Shown: piece by piece, positions 17,274-26,884 of the stretch
Layout of the letters: each line of letters begins with the position of its first letter
How positions within the stretch are numbered: position 1 is the stretch's first letter
Source of the DNA: Luteolibacter ambystomatis
Lineage (GTDB): Bacteria > Verrucomicrobiota > Verrucomicrobiia > Verrucomicrobiales > Akkermansiaceae
Length of the DNA: 64,000 nucleotides
NCBI RefSeq assembly: GCF_018137965.1
Contig: NZ_CP073100.1
Span: 2,987,754 to 3,051,753 of the forward strand
Direction of reading: 5' to 3'
The notes under the pieces: generated by a model
What the model saw: the letters and a program-made list of their open reading frames with translations, nothing else
Told to the model about the DNA's origin: nothing
Database searches by the model: none
Translations under genes and position numbers: made by a program

Positions 17274-20200
17274 TCAGTAGCGGGTGATGGTTTCGTGGAG
17301 GTTCAGGATCACGCGGCAGGTCTGCGCCCAGGCCGCGAGCTCCACCGCCTTGGCAGGATTGCCGTGATCGGAGAGGCCGGTCTTCAGGAATGCCGCGGCA
17401 TCGGCGGGGGTGGCCGCGTAGGCCGATCGTTGTTGTCCGACGAAGGCAACCAGAGATTGCAATTCGGCGGGCTTCGGCACTCGGCCGAGTGCCGCAAGGA
17501 ATGCGTCCCGGACACGCTCCGCATCCGTGGCAGCCGGATGCTCCGCGACGAGCCTCAATGCGAAAGCGCGCGCCGCCTCCACGAAGGTGGGATCATTGAG
17601 CTGCACCAGCGCCTGCTGGGGGCTGTTGGATTGCAGCCGGTCTGCGGAACATTCCTCGCGGCTCGGTGCGTCGAATGCCGCCAGCATCGGATGCATGAAC
17701 GTACGCTGCCAATGCATGTAGAGGCCGCGCCGGTACTGCTGGTCGTCCGTGTTGGCGAGGTAGTCGCGCTGGGGAAAATTCAGGTTCGCATAGTAGCCGG
17801 CCGGTTGGTACGGCTTCACGCTGGGACCGCCGATGATGCTGCCGGACAGCAGGCCGGAGATGGCAAGGGCATTGTCCCGCACGAATTCCGCGTCCAGACG
17901 GCGGGGCGATTGCTCGCAGAGCAGGCGGTTGCCCGGGTCGATCCCGGCCAGGTCGGCACGCGCCGCCGAACGTTGGCGGTAGGTATGGCTCATGACGATC
18001 AGCCGGACCATGTGCTTCACGTCCCAGCCGGAATCGCGGAACTCGGCCGCCAGCCAATCGATCAACTGCGGGTGGGACGGCCACTCGCCCTGGTTGCCCA
18101 GATCATCGAGCACGTTGGAAAGGCCCTTGCCGAAGAACTGCTTCCACAGCCGGTTGGTGAACTGCCGTGGGGTCAGCGGGTTCTCCGGGGATGACAGCCA
18201 GCGCGCCAGATCAAGGCGGGTGAGGCGTCCGGTTTTTCCCGCCAGCGACGCATGGGGCAGAAACTCCGGCACCGCAGGCTGCACCACCTCGGCGGGAGCC
18301 GCCCAGTTGCCACGTGGCAGCAGATGGGAGACCCGCATCTGGGCCGGAGGCAGCGCCTGCGCCACCAGCGAGTGGGCGTAGCCCGCGCGGCAAGCGATGA
18401 TCCCATCCCGGATCCTGCGGTAGTCCGCGGGCAGCGCCGCATCCGGCGTGGTGGCTTGGAGCCAGCCTGCCACGAGTTCCCGGCGATAGGATTCACCCGG
18501 CGGGGCGGCAGGCGTTTTCAAGGCCGTGGCAAGTTGGGCGCGCAACGCGCTGGGCATGCCCGGCACCGCATCACCGAAGGGAGTCACACTCAGGCGGACG
18601 CGACCGAGATTCGTGCTCGCCAGCGTGACGCGCAGCACGCGTCCGGCTTCGGCCGGAAGCGGCTCCGCCAGATGATAGATGGCCTGGTGCGGACGGGACG
18701 CCGCGTCCTGCGGCTCCTCCAGCACCGCTGGTGCGGATGTCCACTGCGGCTCCAGAAGCGGCGAACTGTCGCCATTGTTGTACTTCGCCGGGGTGCGACG
18801 GTCCGCCTGCGACCATGCGATCTTCAAGGGAACCGTATCCACGGCAAACGTCGGCGTGACGCTGAACTTCCCGTTCACCTCCCGGCCCACCTTGCCCGAG
18901 TTCCTGGCGTCAGGCAGCACCTCGAGCCGGATCGACCGCACCGCCGTATCCGGCACCGGGAAAGCCACCGTCACTATTTCATCCTTCACCGGCGGTCCCG
19001 TGAGCAGAACCGAACTGCTTGCCGCATCGACCTCATGCGGGGTGCCTTTCACCACGGTGGTTTCGCCCGGTGCCAGCACTGCCCAGCCGGTGGGGTTTGC
19101 CGTCAGAAACGCGGCCGCACCCTGTATCCACTGCTGGAACCCGGGAGCATCCATCCTACCCCCCGCCGCCAATGCCGCCACGCCTTGATCCTGGAGCCAC
19201 AGCAGGCGCTTCTGCACCGCGATGTTCGGCGCGCAGATTTCAGGAGGAAACGGATACTCGTTGTTGAACCCCGGCAGGTCCTTGTTCGGCGTGTAGTTGT
19301 AGTCGGAATATACTCCCCACTGCCGCACGTCATCGAAGAACGCGCCCAACGAATAAAAGTCCTTCGAAAGCAGCGGATCAAACTTGTGGTCATGACACTC
19401 GGCACAGCCGGTGGTCAGCCCCAGCCAGGCCGCGCCCACCGCACGCACGCGGTCGCCCGCGTACTTCGCGAGATACTCCGGCGGCTGGGCTCCCCCCTCG
19501 CGGGTCATCAGGTTCAGCCGCAGGAAGCCCGTCGCGATCCGCTGCTCATCGGTCGCGCCCGGCAGCAGGTCGCCTGCGAGTTGCTCGATGGTGAACTGGT
19601 CGAAGGGCTTGTTGTCGTTGAACGCCTTGATGACGTAGTCCCGGTAGGGAAAGATCCGCTGGTTCTGGTCACCGTGATAGCCCACCGTATCGGCGAAGCG
19701 CACTACGTCCAGCCACGGCACCGCCATTCGCTCACCGTAGTGCGGGGAAGCCAACAGCCGCTCCACTTGCCGCGCATATGCGTCCGGACGGGTGTCGACC
19801 ACGAAAGATTCAATCTCCGCCGGGGCGGGCGGCAGACCTGTTAGATCCAACGCAAGCCGCCGCAGCAGTGTCGCCTTGTCCGCCTCCGAGGAGGGTTCCA
19901 GATTCTCCTGCTCCAGCCTCGCGAGGATGAACGCATCGATCGGATTCACCACCGACTCCGGATGCTTCTTCACCGCCGGCACGACGGGCTTCACCACCGG
20001 CGCGAAAGCCCAGTGCTGCTCATACTTCGCCCCTTGTTCGATCCAGCGGCGGATGAGGGCCTTCTGCATCTCCGTGAGATCCTTGTGAAACTCCGGCGGC
20101 GGCATGACCTCCTTCGGGTCGGTGGAAACGATGTGTTTCCAGATCGCACTCTCCTCCGGCTTTCCCGGAACGATCGCCCGCTGCTCGGAATCCTTCAGCT

Positions 20201-20462
20201 TCGCGTAGCCGCCCTCCTCGGTGTCCAGTCGCAGGTCCGCCTTGCGATGGGCCTTGTCGAAGCCATGGCAGGCAAAGCAGGTGTTCGAGAAGATCGGGCG
20301 GATGTGGGCGTTGAACGACACCTTTTGAGGCAGATCTGAGGAAGCGGCAGCTTGCGCCGGCACCGGGACCACCGCCTGGGAGCGGCTCCACACGGAGACC
20401 ACACCGCCAATGACCACCAGCGTGGCCGGGATCACGATTCTGGAAACAATTCGAAGCAACAT
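17274..20462 (-). CDS. PSCyt1-DUF1549-DUF1553 (planctomycete-type cytochrome) protein
   Basis: 1062 residues from the ATG at 20462, which avoids overlap with the upstream FecR gene. An N-terminal anchor (about 5-25) leads to a c-type heme site CFACH at 62-66 with a downstream MPPP candidate heme ligand. It is followed by DUF1549 (AEIESFV...DAYARQVERLLASPHYGERMAVPWLDVVRFADT) and, after a carbohydrate-binding-like middle part, DUF1553 (LARWLSSPENPLTPRQFTNRLWKQFFGKGL). The heme motif places it outside the membrane as an electron-transfer or oxidative enzyme, probably acting on complex organic matter; the reaction is unproven. It forms one unit with the DUF1501 gene. Confidence 0.93.
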   Translation of the reverse strand: MLLRIVSRIVIPATLVVIGGVVSVWSRSQAVVPVPAQAAASSDLPQKVSFNAHIRPIFSNTCFACHGFDKAHRKADLRLDTEEGGYAKLKDSEQRAIVPGKPEESAIWKHIVSTDPKEVMPPPEFHKDLTEMQKALIRRWIEQGAKYEQHWAFAPVVKPVVPAVKKHPESVVNPIDAFILARLEQENLEPSSEADKATLLRRLALDLTGLPPAPAEIESFVVDTRPDAYARQVERLLASPHYGERMAVPWLDVVRFADTVGYHGDQNQRIFPYRDYVIKAFNDNKPFDQFTIEQLAGDLLPGATDEQRIATGFLRLNLMTREGGAQPPEYLAKYAGDRVRAVGAAWLGLTTGCAECHDHKFDPLLSKDFYSLGAFFDDVRQWGVYSDYNYTPNKDLPGFNNEYPFPPEICAPNIAVQKRLLWLQDQGVAALAAGGRMDAPGFQQWIQGAAAFLTANPTGWAVLAPGETTVVKGTPHEVDAASSSVLLTGPPVKDEIVTVAFPVPDTAVRSIRLEVLPDARNSGKVGREVNGKFSVTPTFAVDTVPLKIAWSQADRRTPAKYNNGDSSPLLEPQWTSAPAVLEEPQDAASRPHQAIYHLAEPLPAEAGRVLRVTLASTNLGRVRLSVTPFGDAVPGMPSALRAQLATALKTPAAPPGESYRRELVAGWLQATTPDAALPADYRRIRDGIIACRAGYAHSLVAQALPPAQMRVSHLLPRGNWAAPAEVVQPAVPEFLPHASLAGKTGRLTRLDLARWLSSPENPLTPRQFTNRLWKQFFGKGLSNVLDDLGNQGEWPSHPQLIDWLAAEFRDSGWDVKHMVRLIVMSHTYRQRSAARADLAGIDPGNRLLCEQSPRRLDAEFVRDNALAISGLLSGSIIGGPSVKPYQPAGYYANLNFPQRDYLANTDDQQYRRGLYMHWQRTFMHPMLAAFDAPSREECSADRLQSNSPQQALVQLNDPTFVEAARAFALRLVAEHPAATDAERVRDAFLAALGRVPKPAELQSLVAFVGQQRSAYAATPADAAAFLKTGLSDHGNPAKAVELAAWAQTCRVILNLHETITRY

Positions 20463-20499
20463 GGGGAAGAAGAGGAAACGCAAAACCGGTCCAGCCGGG

Positions 20500-21837
20500 T
20501 CACGGCGCGAAGATCCGGATTTCATTGAGCCCGCCACCTTCGTTCGGATTGGACACAGGGCGGCTGGCGTTGCGCCAGTGGGACAGGCAGACGAGCTTCA
20601 CATAGCGGGCCGTCACCGGCGCGAACCGGAACGACTCGAACGGGATGTCCGTACCTGGCGGCGGTAGTTCGGTGATCTGCGCCAGCTCGCCACGAGCGAC
20701 TTCCCGGAATGAGACGTTGTCATCGGACACCAACAGGGAAAAGGCGCGCGTACCGCGGTCGGCGTGGTTGCGGTTGCGGGTGTTCTGGAGATCCACCCGG
20801 GCGATCGTGGCTGGCTCCAACAGGTCCACCGTGAACTCCCCGTCCACCTGGTTCGGGGCCAGCCAGAACGACCAGTCTCCCGGCACACCTGTATCATTGA
20901 GGCGGCCATCGGTCAGCTTGTCCGGCGGGAACACCTCGCCGGTACGACCCGCATAGTAATTCGGAGAAAAAACCGGCTTGCCCAGCGCCAGGTTCACGCC
21001 GTCCGCCGGCCGGGGGCGCGCGGCGGGCAGTTGCCGCGCCGGATTCGCGATGCTCACCGGCTGGTTGTCCAGCTGCGAGAGCAGGCGGGTGCCGCCACTA
21101 TCCCGGAGAATCGCCATCGATTCGCCGCGTTTCAGCCTTTGGAAAGACGAAGCCGCACCGGGAATCTGGATCTCGCCATCGAATACCTCGCTGACCACCA
21201 CCGCGCCGTCGTCACCCCTGCCGACCGCCACGCCGAACTCGGTCCCCAGGTCCGTGATACGCCCACCGGGGGTATCGACATAAAAGCCGCTCGTCCCCTT
21301 CGGCACCTTCACCGATGCCCTCCCGCGGGTCACCTTCATCGAATGATCCCCGGTCACCTCGAACCGGCATGGAGCCTCCAGCACCACCTTGACCCCGCTC
21401 CGGTAACTGAGCTCCGCGAAACCGCCTGCAAGATCCTGCACCCGCCCGGGGCCAAAGCCCTGCTGGAGGGCCACCGGCTCCGGCCAGCTGGCCGCAGTCA
21501 TCCCGCTGAGCGTCGCCGGCGCAGGATCCGGCCTCCGACTGGAGAAAATCACCGTCCCGACCATCAATCCCACCGCTGCGGCAGCCGCAACCGGCCACCA
21601 CAGCCCCCGTCGGCGTACCGGCATTGGCACGATTTCCGGGGCGAACGTCGGCACTTCGTCACGGCCATGCCTCACCAGCGAGCTGTGGATGGCGATGATC
21701 CGCCGGTAATGGCGCCGCGCCTCGGAGCTTCCCCGCAATAGCCCGGCAAGTTCCTCCGCTGCGTCCGGTGGCAGGTCCCCATCCAGCAACAAATGCGTCA
21801 GCGCCTCCAAACGGCGATCATGGAATGGAGCGCTCAT
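20500..21837 (-). CDS. FecR-domain transmembrane regulator with discoidin-like C-terminus
   Basis: 445 residues. An anti-sigma-like N-terminus of about 75 cytoplasmic residues precedes one helix at 79-99. A FecR domain follows (GFAELSYRSGVKVVLEAPCRFEVTG, TDLGTEFGV). The last 150 residues look like an F5/8-type (discoidin) carbohydrate-binding domain (FSLLVSDDNVSFREV, FAPVTARYVKLVCLSHW). In this family FecR proteins sense an outside signal and control the co-encoded sigma factor. The ATG at 21837 overlaps the sigma factor stop as ATGA, giving tight coupling. Confidence 0.88.
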   Translation of the reverse strand: MSAPFHDRRLEALTHLLLDGDLPPDAAEELAGLLRGSSEARRHYRRIIAIHSSLVRHGRDEVPTFAPEIVPMPVRRRGLWWPVAAAAAVGLMVGTVIFSSRRPDPAPATLSGMTAASWPEPVALQQGFGPGRVQDLAGGFAELSYRSGVKVVLEAPCRFEVTGDHSMKVTRGRASVKVPKGTSGFYVDTPGGRITDLGTEFGVAVGRGDDGAVVVSEVFDGEIQIPGAASSFQRLKRGESMAILRDSGGTRLLSQLDNQPVSIANPARQLPAARPRPADGVNLALGKPVFSPNYYAGRTGEVFPPDKLTDGRLNDTGVPGDWSFWLAPNQVDGEFTVDLLEPATIARVDLQNTRNRNHADRGTRAFSLLVSDDNVSFREVARGELAQITELPPPGTDIPFESFRFAPVTARYVKLVCLSHWRNASRPVSNPNEGGGLNEIRIFAP

Positions 21838-22367
21838 GGGAGGGAATGAACCAGCTTGCGCTCCACACAGACCTCCAGCAAATGGCGGATGCGGTGCAGT
21901 TCCAGCGAGATTGCGTTCGGGGTCTGCCCTCGCGCCGCAGCAAGTCCACCCACCGAGGCTTCCGGATGGTAGCGCTCCAGAATGAGCGCCCTCTTTTCCG
22001 GTGGAAGCTGTCCCAGGCATTCCTGAAGCGCGTGATCCAACGCACCTGTCGCCTCGTCGTCATCGAATTCCTCCGCCGCGAGCTGGTCAACCAATTCGGA
22101 ATCGAACACATGCCGGTCCCGTGCCACATCCCGCCGCGCCGACTTCACTTGGAAAAAGGCGATCCTGCAGGCCCATGGCATGAACGGCCTTGCCGCGTCG
22201 TACTCCTCCGCCTTTCTCCACAGGATGAGATTCGTTTCCTGCAGCACATCGTCCACCAGCCGGTCGTCCACCGGCATCAGCGACTGGATGTAACCACGAA
22301 GCGCCCCCTGATGACGTGTGATCAAGGCCACCAGATGCTCCTGTGAATTGGCGGGCGGATATTCCAT
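21834..22367 (-). CDS. ECF RNA polymerase sigma factor
   Basis: 177 residues with sigma-70 region 2 (VDDVLQETNLILWRKAEEYDAARPFMPWACRIA) and region 4 (LPPEKRALILERYHPEASVGGLAAARGQTPNAIS). The sequence fits the Rhodopirellula/Verrucomicrobium subgroup of ECF factors. It is the first gene of a four-gene reverse operon with a FecR regulator, a PSCyt1/DUF1549/DUF1553 protein and a DUF1501 protein, so it most likely controls its own operon in response to an external ligand sensed by the FecR partner. The 140-base gap to the divergent gene at 22508 should hold its promoter. Confidence 0.93.
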   Translation of the reverse strand: MEYPPANSQEHLVALITRHQGALRGYIQSLMPVDDRLVDDVLQETNLILWRKAEEYDAARPFMPWACRIAFFQVKSARRDVARDRHVFDSELVDQLAAEEFDDDEATGALDHALQECLGQLPPEKRALILERYHPEASVGGLAAARGQTPNAISLELHRIRHLLEVCVERKLVHSLP

Positions 22368-22507
22368 CTCTCTTTCTTATTTGCCGGAAAATGCCCCGGT
22401 CTTTCGGATTTTTTCCCCCGACGACTCTCCCCCGCTCCGTAAATTCAACGTAAACCGTTCGTCATGAACTTGATCCGACTCACGGAGTGTCCGACCCTCG
22501 GAGACCC

Positions 22508-23770
22508 ATGAAAACGACATCCATCGCTCTTTTGGCCTCGGCCGCACTCGCCGCCGGAGGTCCCGAATACCAACTCCACGAATGGGGCACCTTCACCACC
22601 GTGTCCGGTTCCGATGGCGTGCTGCTGGAAGGACTGCAACGCGAGGAGGAACAGCTTCCCGCCTTCGTTCAATCCCACTACGGCTTCGAAAACAGCTCGA
22701 ATCCGAACATGAAGAACTACGAGCGCCTCGCACGGCTCCACGGCACCGCCGGATATGCGGAGCCCGGCCAAAAAGGCCTAGCGAACCGCCCGCTGGCGGG
22801 CGTGACCGTGAAAATGGAAACGCCCGTGCTCTATTTTCATTCGCCCGAGACCTTCCATGCGAAGGTCAAGGTAGGCTTCGAAGGCGGAACGATCAGCCAG
22901 TGGTACCCGGAACGCTCCGGCGGCGATACTCCTCCCGAACCCAAACCGCCCGCCGATCCCGCCAAGAATCCGACCCCGCTGAAGGCTTGGCTGCTGGATT
23001 TCAACAAGCCCTACCATGGCTCGATCGAGTGGGATGTGGACGTGCTTTCGCCCGCGGACAGTGCGAAACAACTGCTCTTCAAGCCAAGCGACTCGCTCAG
23101 TTGGGTCCGTGCCCGCGTACCGGATACGAATGTCGTGCGCACCAGCAGCGGCCAAACCGAGGGCTACCTGTTCTACCGCGGTGTCGGCCACTTCGATCCC
23201 GGCTTGAAAACGACCGTGGACAACAACGAGGTCATCCATCTGGAGAACCGCACTGGCGGCACGATCCCGTATCTGGTCGCCTTCGAGCGCATGGCGGATG
23301 GCACTCTCCGCTGGACCGAGCGCCGTGACGCCTTCACCGCCGGAGGCTCCCTCGATCTGCCGGAAAGCGCATTCAAGACGGAGCCGGAGGGATTCTGCGA
23401 GCCGATCTACCGCGCGGTACAATCCGGACTCGCCGGATGCGGCCTCACCGAGGCCGAGTCCCACGCCATGGTGCAGACATGGTGGCGGAGCTACTTCGAA
23501 ATGCGTGGTCTGCGCGTGTTCTGGGTGCTGCCCCGCACCGCCACCGACCGCATCCTGCCGCTGGAGGTATCCCCCGCTCCCACCTCGCTGGTGCGGGTGC
23601 TGGTAGGCCGCTCGGAAATCTTCCGTCCGCGGCACGAGCAGGAATGGATCGCCATGAAAGGTGCCAGTTCCGAAACGGATGTGCGGTGGAACCAGATTGT
23701 CTATAGCGACCGCTTCGGCATCCCGATCCAGAAACGCGTGGAAATGCTCCAGCAACGCGCGGAGCGATAG
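22508..23770 (+). CDS. Secreted protein of unknown function
   Basis: 420 residues from the ATG at 22508, which starts a short signal peptide (MKTTSIALLASAALAAGG). The mature N-terminus QLHEWGTFTTVSGSDGVLLEG is, to my recollection, a recurring signature of an uncharacterised family of secreted proteins in Planctomycetes and Verrucomicrobia. The rest looks like beta-rich domains; no cysteine pairs or catalytic motif are evident. It is divergent from the sigma factor operon and 45 bases before pdxH. Function cannot be assigned. Confidence 0.7.
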   Translation: MKTTSIALLASAALAAGGPEYQLHEWGTFTTVSGSDGVLLEGLQREEEQLPAFVQSHYGFENSSNPNMKNYERLARLHGTAGYAEPGQKGLANRPLAGVTVKMETPVLYFHSPETFHAKVKVGFEGGTISQWYPERSGGDTPPEPKPPADPAKNPTPLKAWLLDFNKPYHGSIEWDVDVLSPADSAKQLLFKPSDSLSWVRARVPDTNVVRTSSGQTEGYLFYRGVGHFDPGLKTTVDNNEVIHLENRTGGTIPYLVAFERMADGTLRWTERRDAFTAGGSLDLPESAFKTEPEGFCEPIYRAVQSGLAGCGLTEAESHAMVQTWWRSYFEMRGLRVFWVLPRTATDRILPLEVSPAPTSLVRVLVGRSEIFRPRHEQEWIAMKGASSETDVRWNQIVYSDRFGIPIQKRVEMLQQRAER

Positions 23771-23815
23771 CCTTTCGCGGCTTGCACATCGGTCCCGCCC
23801 GCCGTTGCATCGGGC

Positions 23816-24451
23816 ATGGATTTGTCGGATTTCCGGAAGGAATACTCGGACCGCGGCCTGCATCATGATGAGCTGGCCGCGGACCCCTTCACCCAGTTCG
23901 CGCAGTGGTTCCAGCAAGCCACCGCCCTCGGCCTGCACGAGCCGAACGCGATGACCCTCGCGACGGTGGACCAGCGCGGCATGCCGGCCCAGCGGACCGT
24001 GCTATTGAAAGGTTTCGACGAACGTGGCTTCGTCTTTTTCACCAACTACCAGAGCCGGAAGGCACTGGACATCGCCGTCAATCCCCAGGCCTGCCTGCTC
24101 TTTCCCTGGGTGATCCTGGAGCGACAGGTGATCGTGCAGGGCCGGGCGATCAAGACCTCCCATGAGGAATCCCTTGCCTACTTCCACTCCCGCCCGCGGG
24201 AATCCCAGATCGGAGCCTGGGTTTCCGACCAGAGCACCGTGATTCCGGACCGGGCGTTTTTGGAGAACCGGCTGGCGGAAACCCGCGGCCGTTTCGGCGA
24301 CGGCCAGATTCCGCTGCCGCCGCACTGGGGCGGCTACCGGGTGGTCCCACAGGCCATCGAATTCTGGCAGGGCGGGCCCGCGCGGCTCCATGACCGCTTC
24401 GTTTACACCCGCGAGGGCGCGGGGTGGCGGATCGAGCGGTTGTCCCCCTGA
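23816..24451 (+). CDS. pdxH: Pyridoxamine 5'-phosphate oxidase
   Basis: 211 residues, the usual length. This FMN enzyme oxidises pyridoxamine or pyridoxine phosphate to pyridoxal 5'-phosphate, the last step of vitamin B6 synthesis and salvage. Family segments in order are [23 protein letters not shown] (FMN and substrate binding), [17 protein letters not shown], and the C-terminal signature [29 protein letters not shown]. The conserved C-terminal Arg-Leu-His-Asp-Arg that contacts PLP is intact. Cytoplasmic. Confidence 0.97.
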   Translation: MDLSDFRKEYSDRGLHHDELAADPFTQFAQWFQQATALGLHEPNAMTLATVDQRGMPAQRTVLLKGFDERGFVFFTNYQSRKALDIAVNPQACLLFPWVILERQVIVQGRAIKTSHEESLAYFHSRPRESQIGAWVSDQSTVIPDRAFLENRLAETRGRFGDGQIPLPPHWGGYRVVPQAIEFWQGGPARLHDRFVYTREGAGWRIERLSP

Positions 24452-24543
24452 TGCCGCCGAGCTTTTCCGGTTGCCAGCCGCCGCCATTTCCCTAGGAAAG
24501 GCCACCCGCCCGGAAGATCCGGGCGACCACCTGCCGTCACCCG

Positions 24544-25296
24544 ATGCGCGCATTCCGGATTCTATTTCGAAAGGAGTTGAAAGGGTTCTTCCAGAATCCG
24601 TTCGGCTGGATCGTCATCGCCTTCGTCATCGTCATGCAGGGGATCTCCCTCTCCATGGCCATGAAGGGGCTCCGGAGCGCCAACTCGCCGAACAGCCTGA
24701 TCTACGCGATGGTCCACACCCCGCTGTTCTGGTTCTATTTCCTGTTCATTTTCCCGCTGATCACCATGCGGCTTTTTTCCGATGAGGAAAAGAGCGGCAC
24801 ACTGGAAACACTGCTGACCGCCCCGGTCCGGACCTGGCACGTGGTGCTCTCGAAATTCGGAGCCGCGTATCTGTTCTACATCGTCCTCTGGATCCCCAGT
24901 TACTTCCAGCTCAAGCTCTTCAATTGGACCACGGGACTGCCCGATGCCTGGACCACTGGAAACATGGTGGGCACCTACGGGATCGTCCTGTTGATGGGTG
25001 CGACCTTCACCGCCGTCGGCTGCCTGGCCTCCTCGCTTACCTCCAGCCAGATCATCGCCGGGATCACCACCATCTGCGGCCTGCTCATCATCTACTTCCT
25101 CGGCTTCGTCACGGTGATCTGGGGGAGTGGTTTCCCGGGGGCGGAGTTGTTCCGCTACATTTCGATCCAGCAGCACCTCCACTATTTCGCCAGCGGTCTG
25201 CTGGACACCCGTCCGGTGGTCTTTCACCTGACACTCACCCTGTTCCTGCTGTTCATGACCTACCAGATCGTGGACTACCGCCGCTGGAAGCACTGA
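24544..25296 (+). CDS. GldF-like ABC-2 permease
   Basis: 250 residues with six predicted membrane helices. The start (RIFFRKELKGFFQNPFGWI-like RILFRKELKGFFQNPFGW) is the cytoplasmic elbow of gliding-type ABC permeases, and LFSDEEKSGTLETLLTAPV is their conserved coupling-helix segment. It is followed by a GldG-like protein and a DUF4340 protein, the usual set. The ATPase that normally precedes the permease is absent here: only 92 non-coding bases separate it from pdxH. In non-gliding bacteria the substrate of this exporter is unknown. Confidence 0.88.
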   Translation: MRAFRILFRKELKGFFQNPFGWIVIAFVIVMQGISLSMAMKGLRSANSPNSLIYAMVHTPLFWFYFLFIFPLITMRLFSDEEKSGTLETLLTAPVRTWHVVLSKFGAAYLFYIVLWIPSYFQLKLFNWTTGLPDAWTTGNMVGTYGIVLLMGATFTAVGCLASSLTSSQIIAGITTICGLLIIYFLGFVTVIWGSGFPGAELFRYISIQQHLHYFASGLLDTRPVVFHLTLTLFLLFMTYQIVDYRRWKH

Positions 25297-25314
25297 TCCG
25301 CTCTTCTTCCCATC

Positions 25315-26880
25315 ATGTCCGATTCCACCCAAGACCCGACACCCGCTCCCGCCAAGGCGGTCAGCCGCTGGCGTGTCGGCTCCCTGTCCGTGGTCCAGAT
25401 CGCCCTGATCATCGCGCTGCTGGTCGCGGTGAACTACCTCGCGTCCCTGTATTTCCAAACCAAGGACGCGTCCCAGGTCGGCGACTTTTCTCTTTCGGAG
25501 CGGTCGTTGAAATACCTCCACAGCGACGCGGTCCGGAAGCACAAGGATCCCATCCGCCTCATCGTCGCGATGAGGGCCAGCGCGACGATGTCCGACCGGG
25601 TCCGCGCTCTCGCCGAGGACTACTCCCGCCATTCCGGTGGAAAGATCACCATCAAGCTGATCGATCCGGTCCGGAATCTCGACGAAGCCCAGAAGCTGGC
25701 CGCCACCTACGGCATGTATGACCCGGCGAACCAGCAGATCTCCCGCAAGGATCTGGTGATCATCGATGCCCGTAGCCAGGAGCAGATCGACGCCGCCACC
25801 AAGGAGAAGAAGCCGACTTCCGCCAACGTCCGGATCATCAACACCGAGACCATGCTCACCTACAAGGTGGAGGCTGGCAAACAGCGCACACTCGAAGGCT
25901 TCCAAGCCGAGGACCTCATCACCGCGGGCCTGATGGCGGCCATCGAAGGCACTCCGCGGAAGGTCTATTTCCTTGCGGACAAGAGCCGGATGGACACCGA
26001 GAGCGCCAATTCCCCCTGGCGGACGTTGGAAAAAAACCTGGCCCTCCAGAACCTCATCCTCGAACCCATCAACATCGCCGGCCTGGCCTCCATCCCTCAG
26101 GATGCCGCGGGAGTGGCGCTCGTCGCACCCAAGTATGACTTCACGCCGGAAGAGATCTTTACCTTGGAATCCTACTGGGACCGGCCGAAGTCCGCGCTGA
26201 TCGTGCTGTTGAAGCCGGATGACGTGCCCGACCGCCTGCGCGCGTTTCTCCGCGCCAATGGTGTGACCCCGCGCCGCGACCGGGTCATCACCGTGCGCAA
26301 TCACCAGACCCTGTCCACGGTGCATGGCAATTTCACCGAAGGCGTTTCCTTCCTGGGTGGGCTGGCGAAGCAATCGACCATCCTGGACGGCGTCAGCTCC
26401 TCCCTGGAAGTGCGTGAGAACGCCGGGGAAGACCAGTTGTCGGACCGGCAGATCCATCCGCTGGCCCTCATCCAGGCGGCTCCGGAATTCTGGGGGGAGA
26501 CCAAGTTCGGACAAGGCAAGGAGACCTTCGATGCACTGGAAGACAAAGGCGCGCCGATCTTCCTCGCCGCCGGCGTGACCCGCGGCTCGGAAAGCGACGA
26601 CCGCTTCGCGGACCAGAGTTCCCGCATGCTGGTCATGTCGAACACCGATTTCCTCGATCCATCCCGGTTGATGGAATCCAATGTCGACTTCCTCGCTTCC
26701 TCCGTGAACTGGCTGGTCGGCCGTGAAGAGATGGCAGGCGTGGGTCCGCGGTTGATCGGCAAATACCGGCTCCCGATGTTGGACGCCCAGGCGGCGTTCA
26801 TCAACCGGATCAATCTGTTTTTCCTTCCGGCCTTCGTGCTGGTGATCGCCGGCTTCGTCTGGTCCTCGCGCCGCGCCTGA
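25315..26880 (+). CDS. GldG-family ABC transport auxiliary protein
   Basis: 521 residues. An N-terminal helix (about residues 25-46, VVQIALIIALLVAVNYLASL) is followed by a long periplasmic part and a C-terminal helix (about 502-518). The periplasmic GldG domain shows SERSLKYLHSDAVRKHKDPIRLIV and TAGLMAAIEGTPRKVYFLADKS, matching the glutamine-amidotransferase-like fold of this family. GldG proteins pair with GldF permeases. The gene starts 18 bases after the permease and ends 4 bases before the DUF4340 gene. Confidence 0.9.
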   Translation: MSDSTQDPTPAPAKAVSRWRVGSLSVVQIALIIALLVAVNYLASLYFQTKDASQVGDFSLSERSLKYLHSDAVRKHKDPIRLIVAMRASATMSDRVRALAEDYSRHSGGKITIKLIDPVRNLDEAQKLAATYGMYDPANQQISRKDLVIIDARSQEQIDAATKEKKPTSANVRIINTETMLTYKVEAGKQRTLEGFQAEDLITAGLMAAIEGTPRKVYFLADKSRMDTESANSPWRTLEKNLALQNLILEPINIAGLASIPQDAAGVALVAPKYDFTPEEIFTLESYWDRPKSALIVLLKPDDVPDRLRAFLRANGVTPRRDRVITVRNHQTLSTVHGNFTEGVSFLGGLAKQSTILDGVSSSLEVRENAGEDQLSDRQIHPLALIQAAPEFWGETKFGQGKETFDALEDKGAPIFLAAGVTRGSESDDRFADQSSRMLVMSNTDFLDPSRLMESNVDFLASSVNWLVGREEMAGVGPRLIGKYRLPMLDAQAAFINRINLFFLPAFVLVIAGFVWSSRRA

Positions 26881-26884
26881 TCCG

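Noticed and set aside
18252-19844. A 530-codon plus-strand frame inside the PSCyt/DUF1549 gene
   Set aside because: The minus strand encodes conserved domains here, and the plus-strand product is low-complexity His/Arg-rich sequence.
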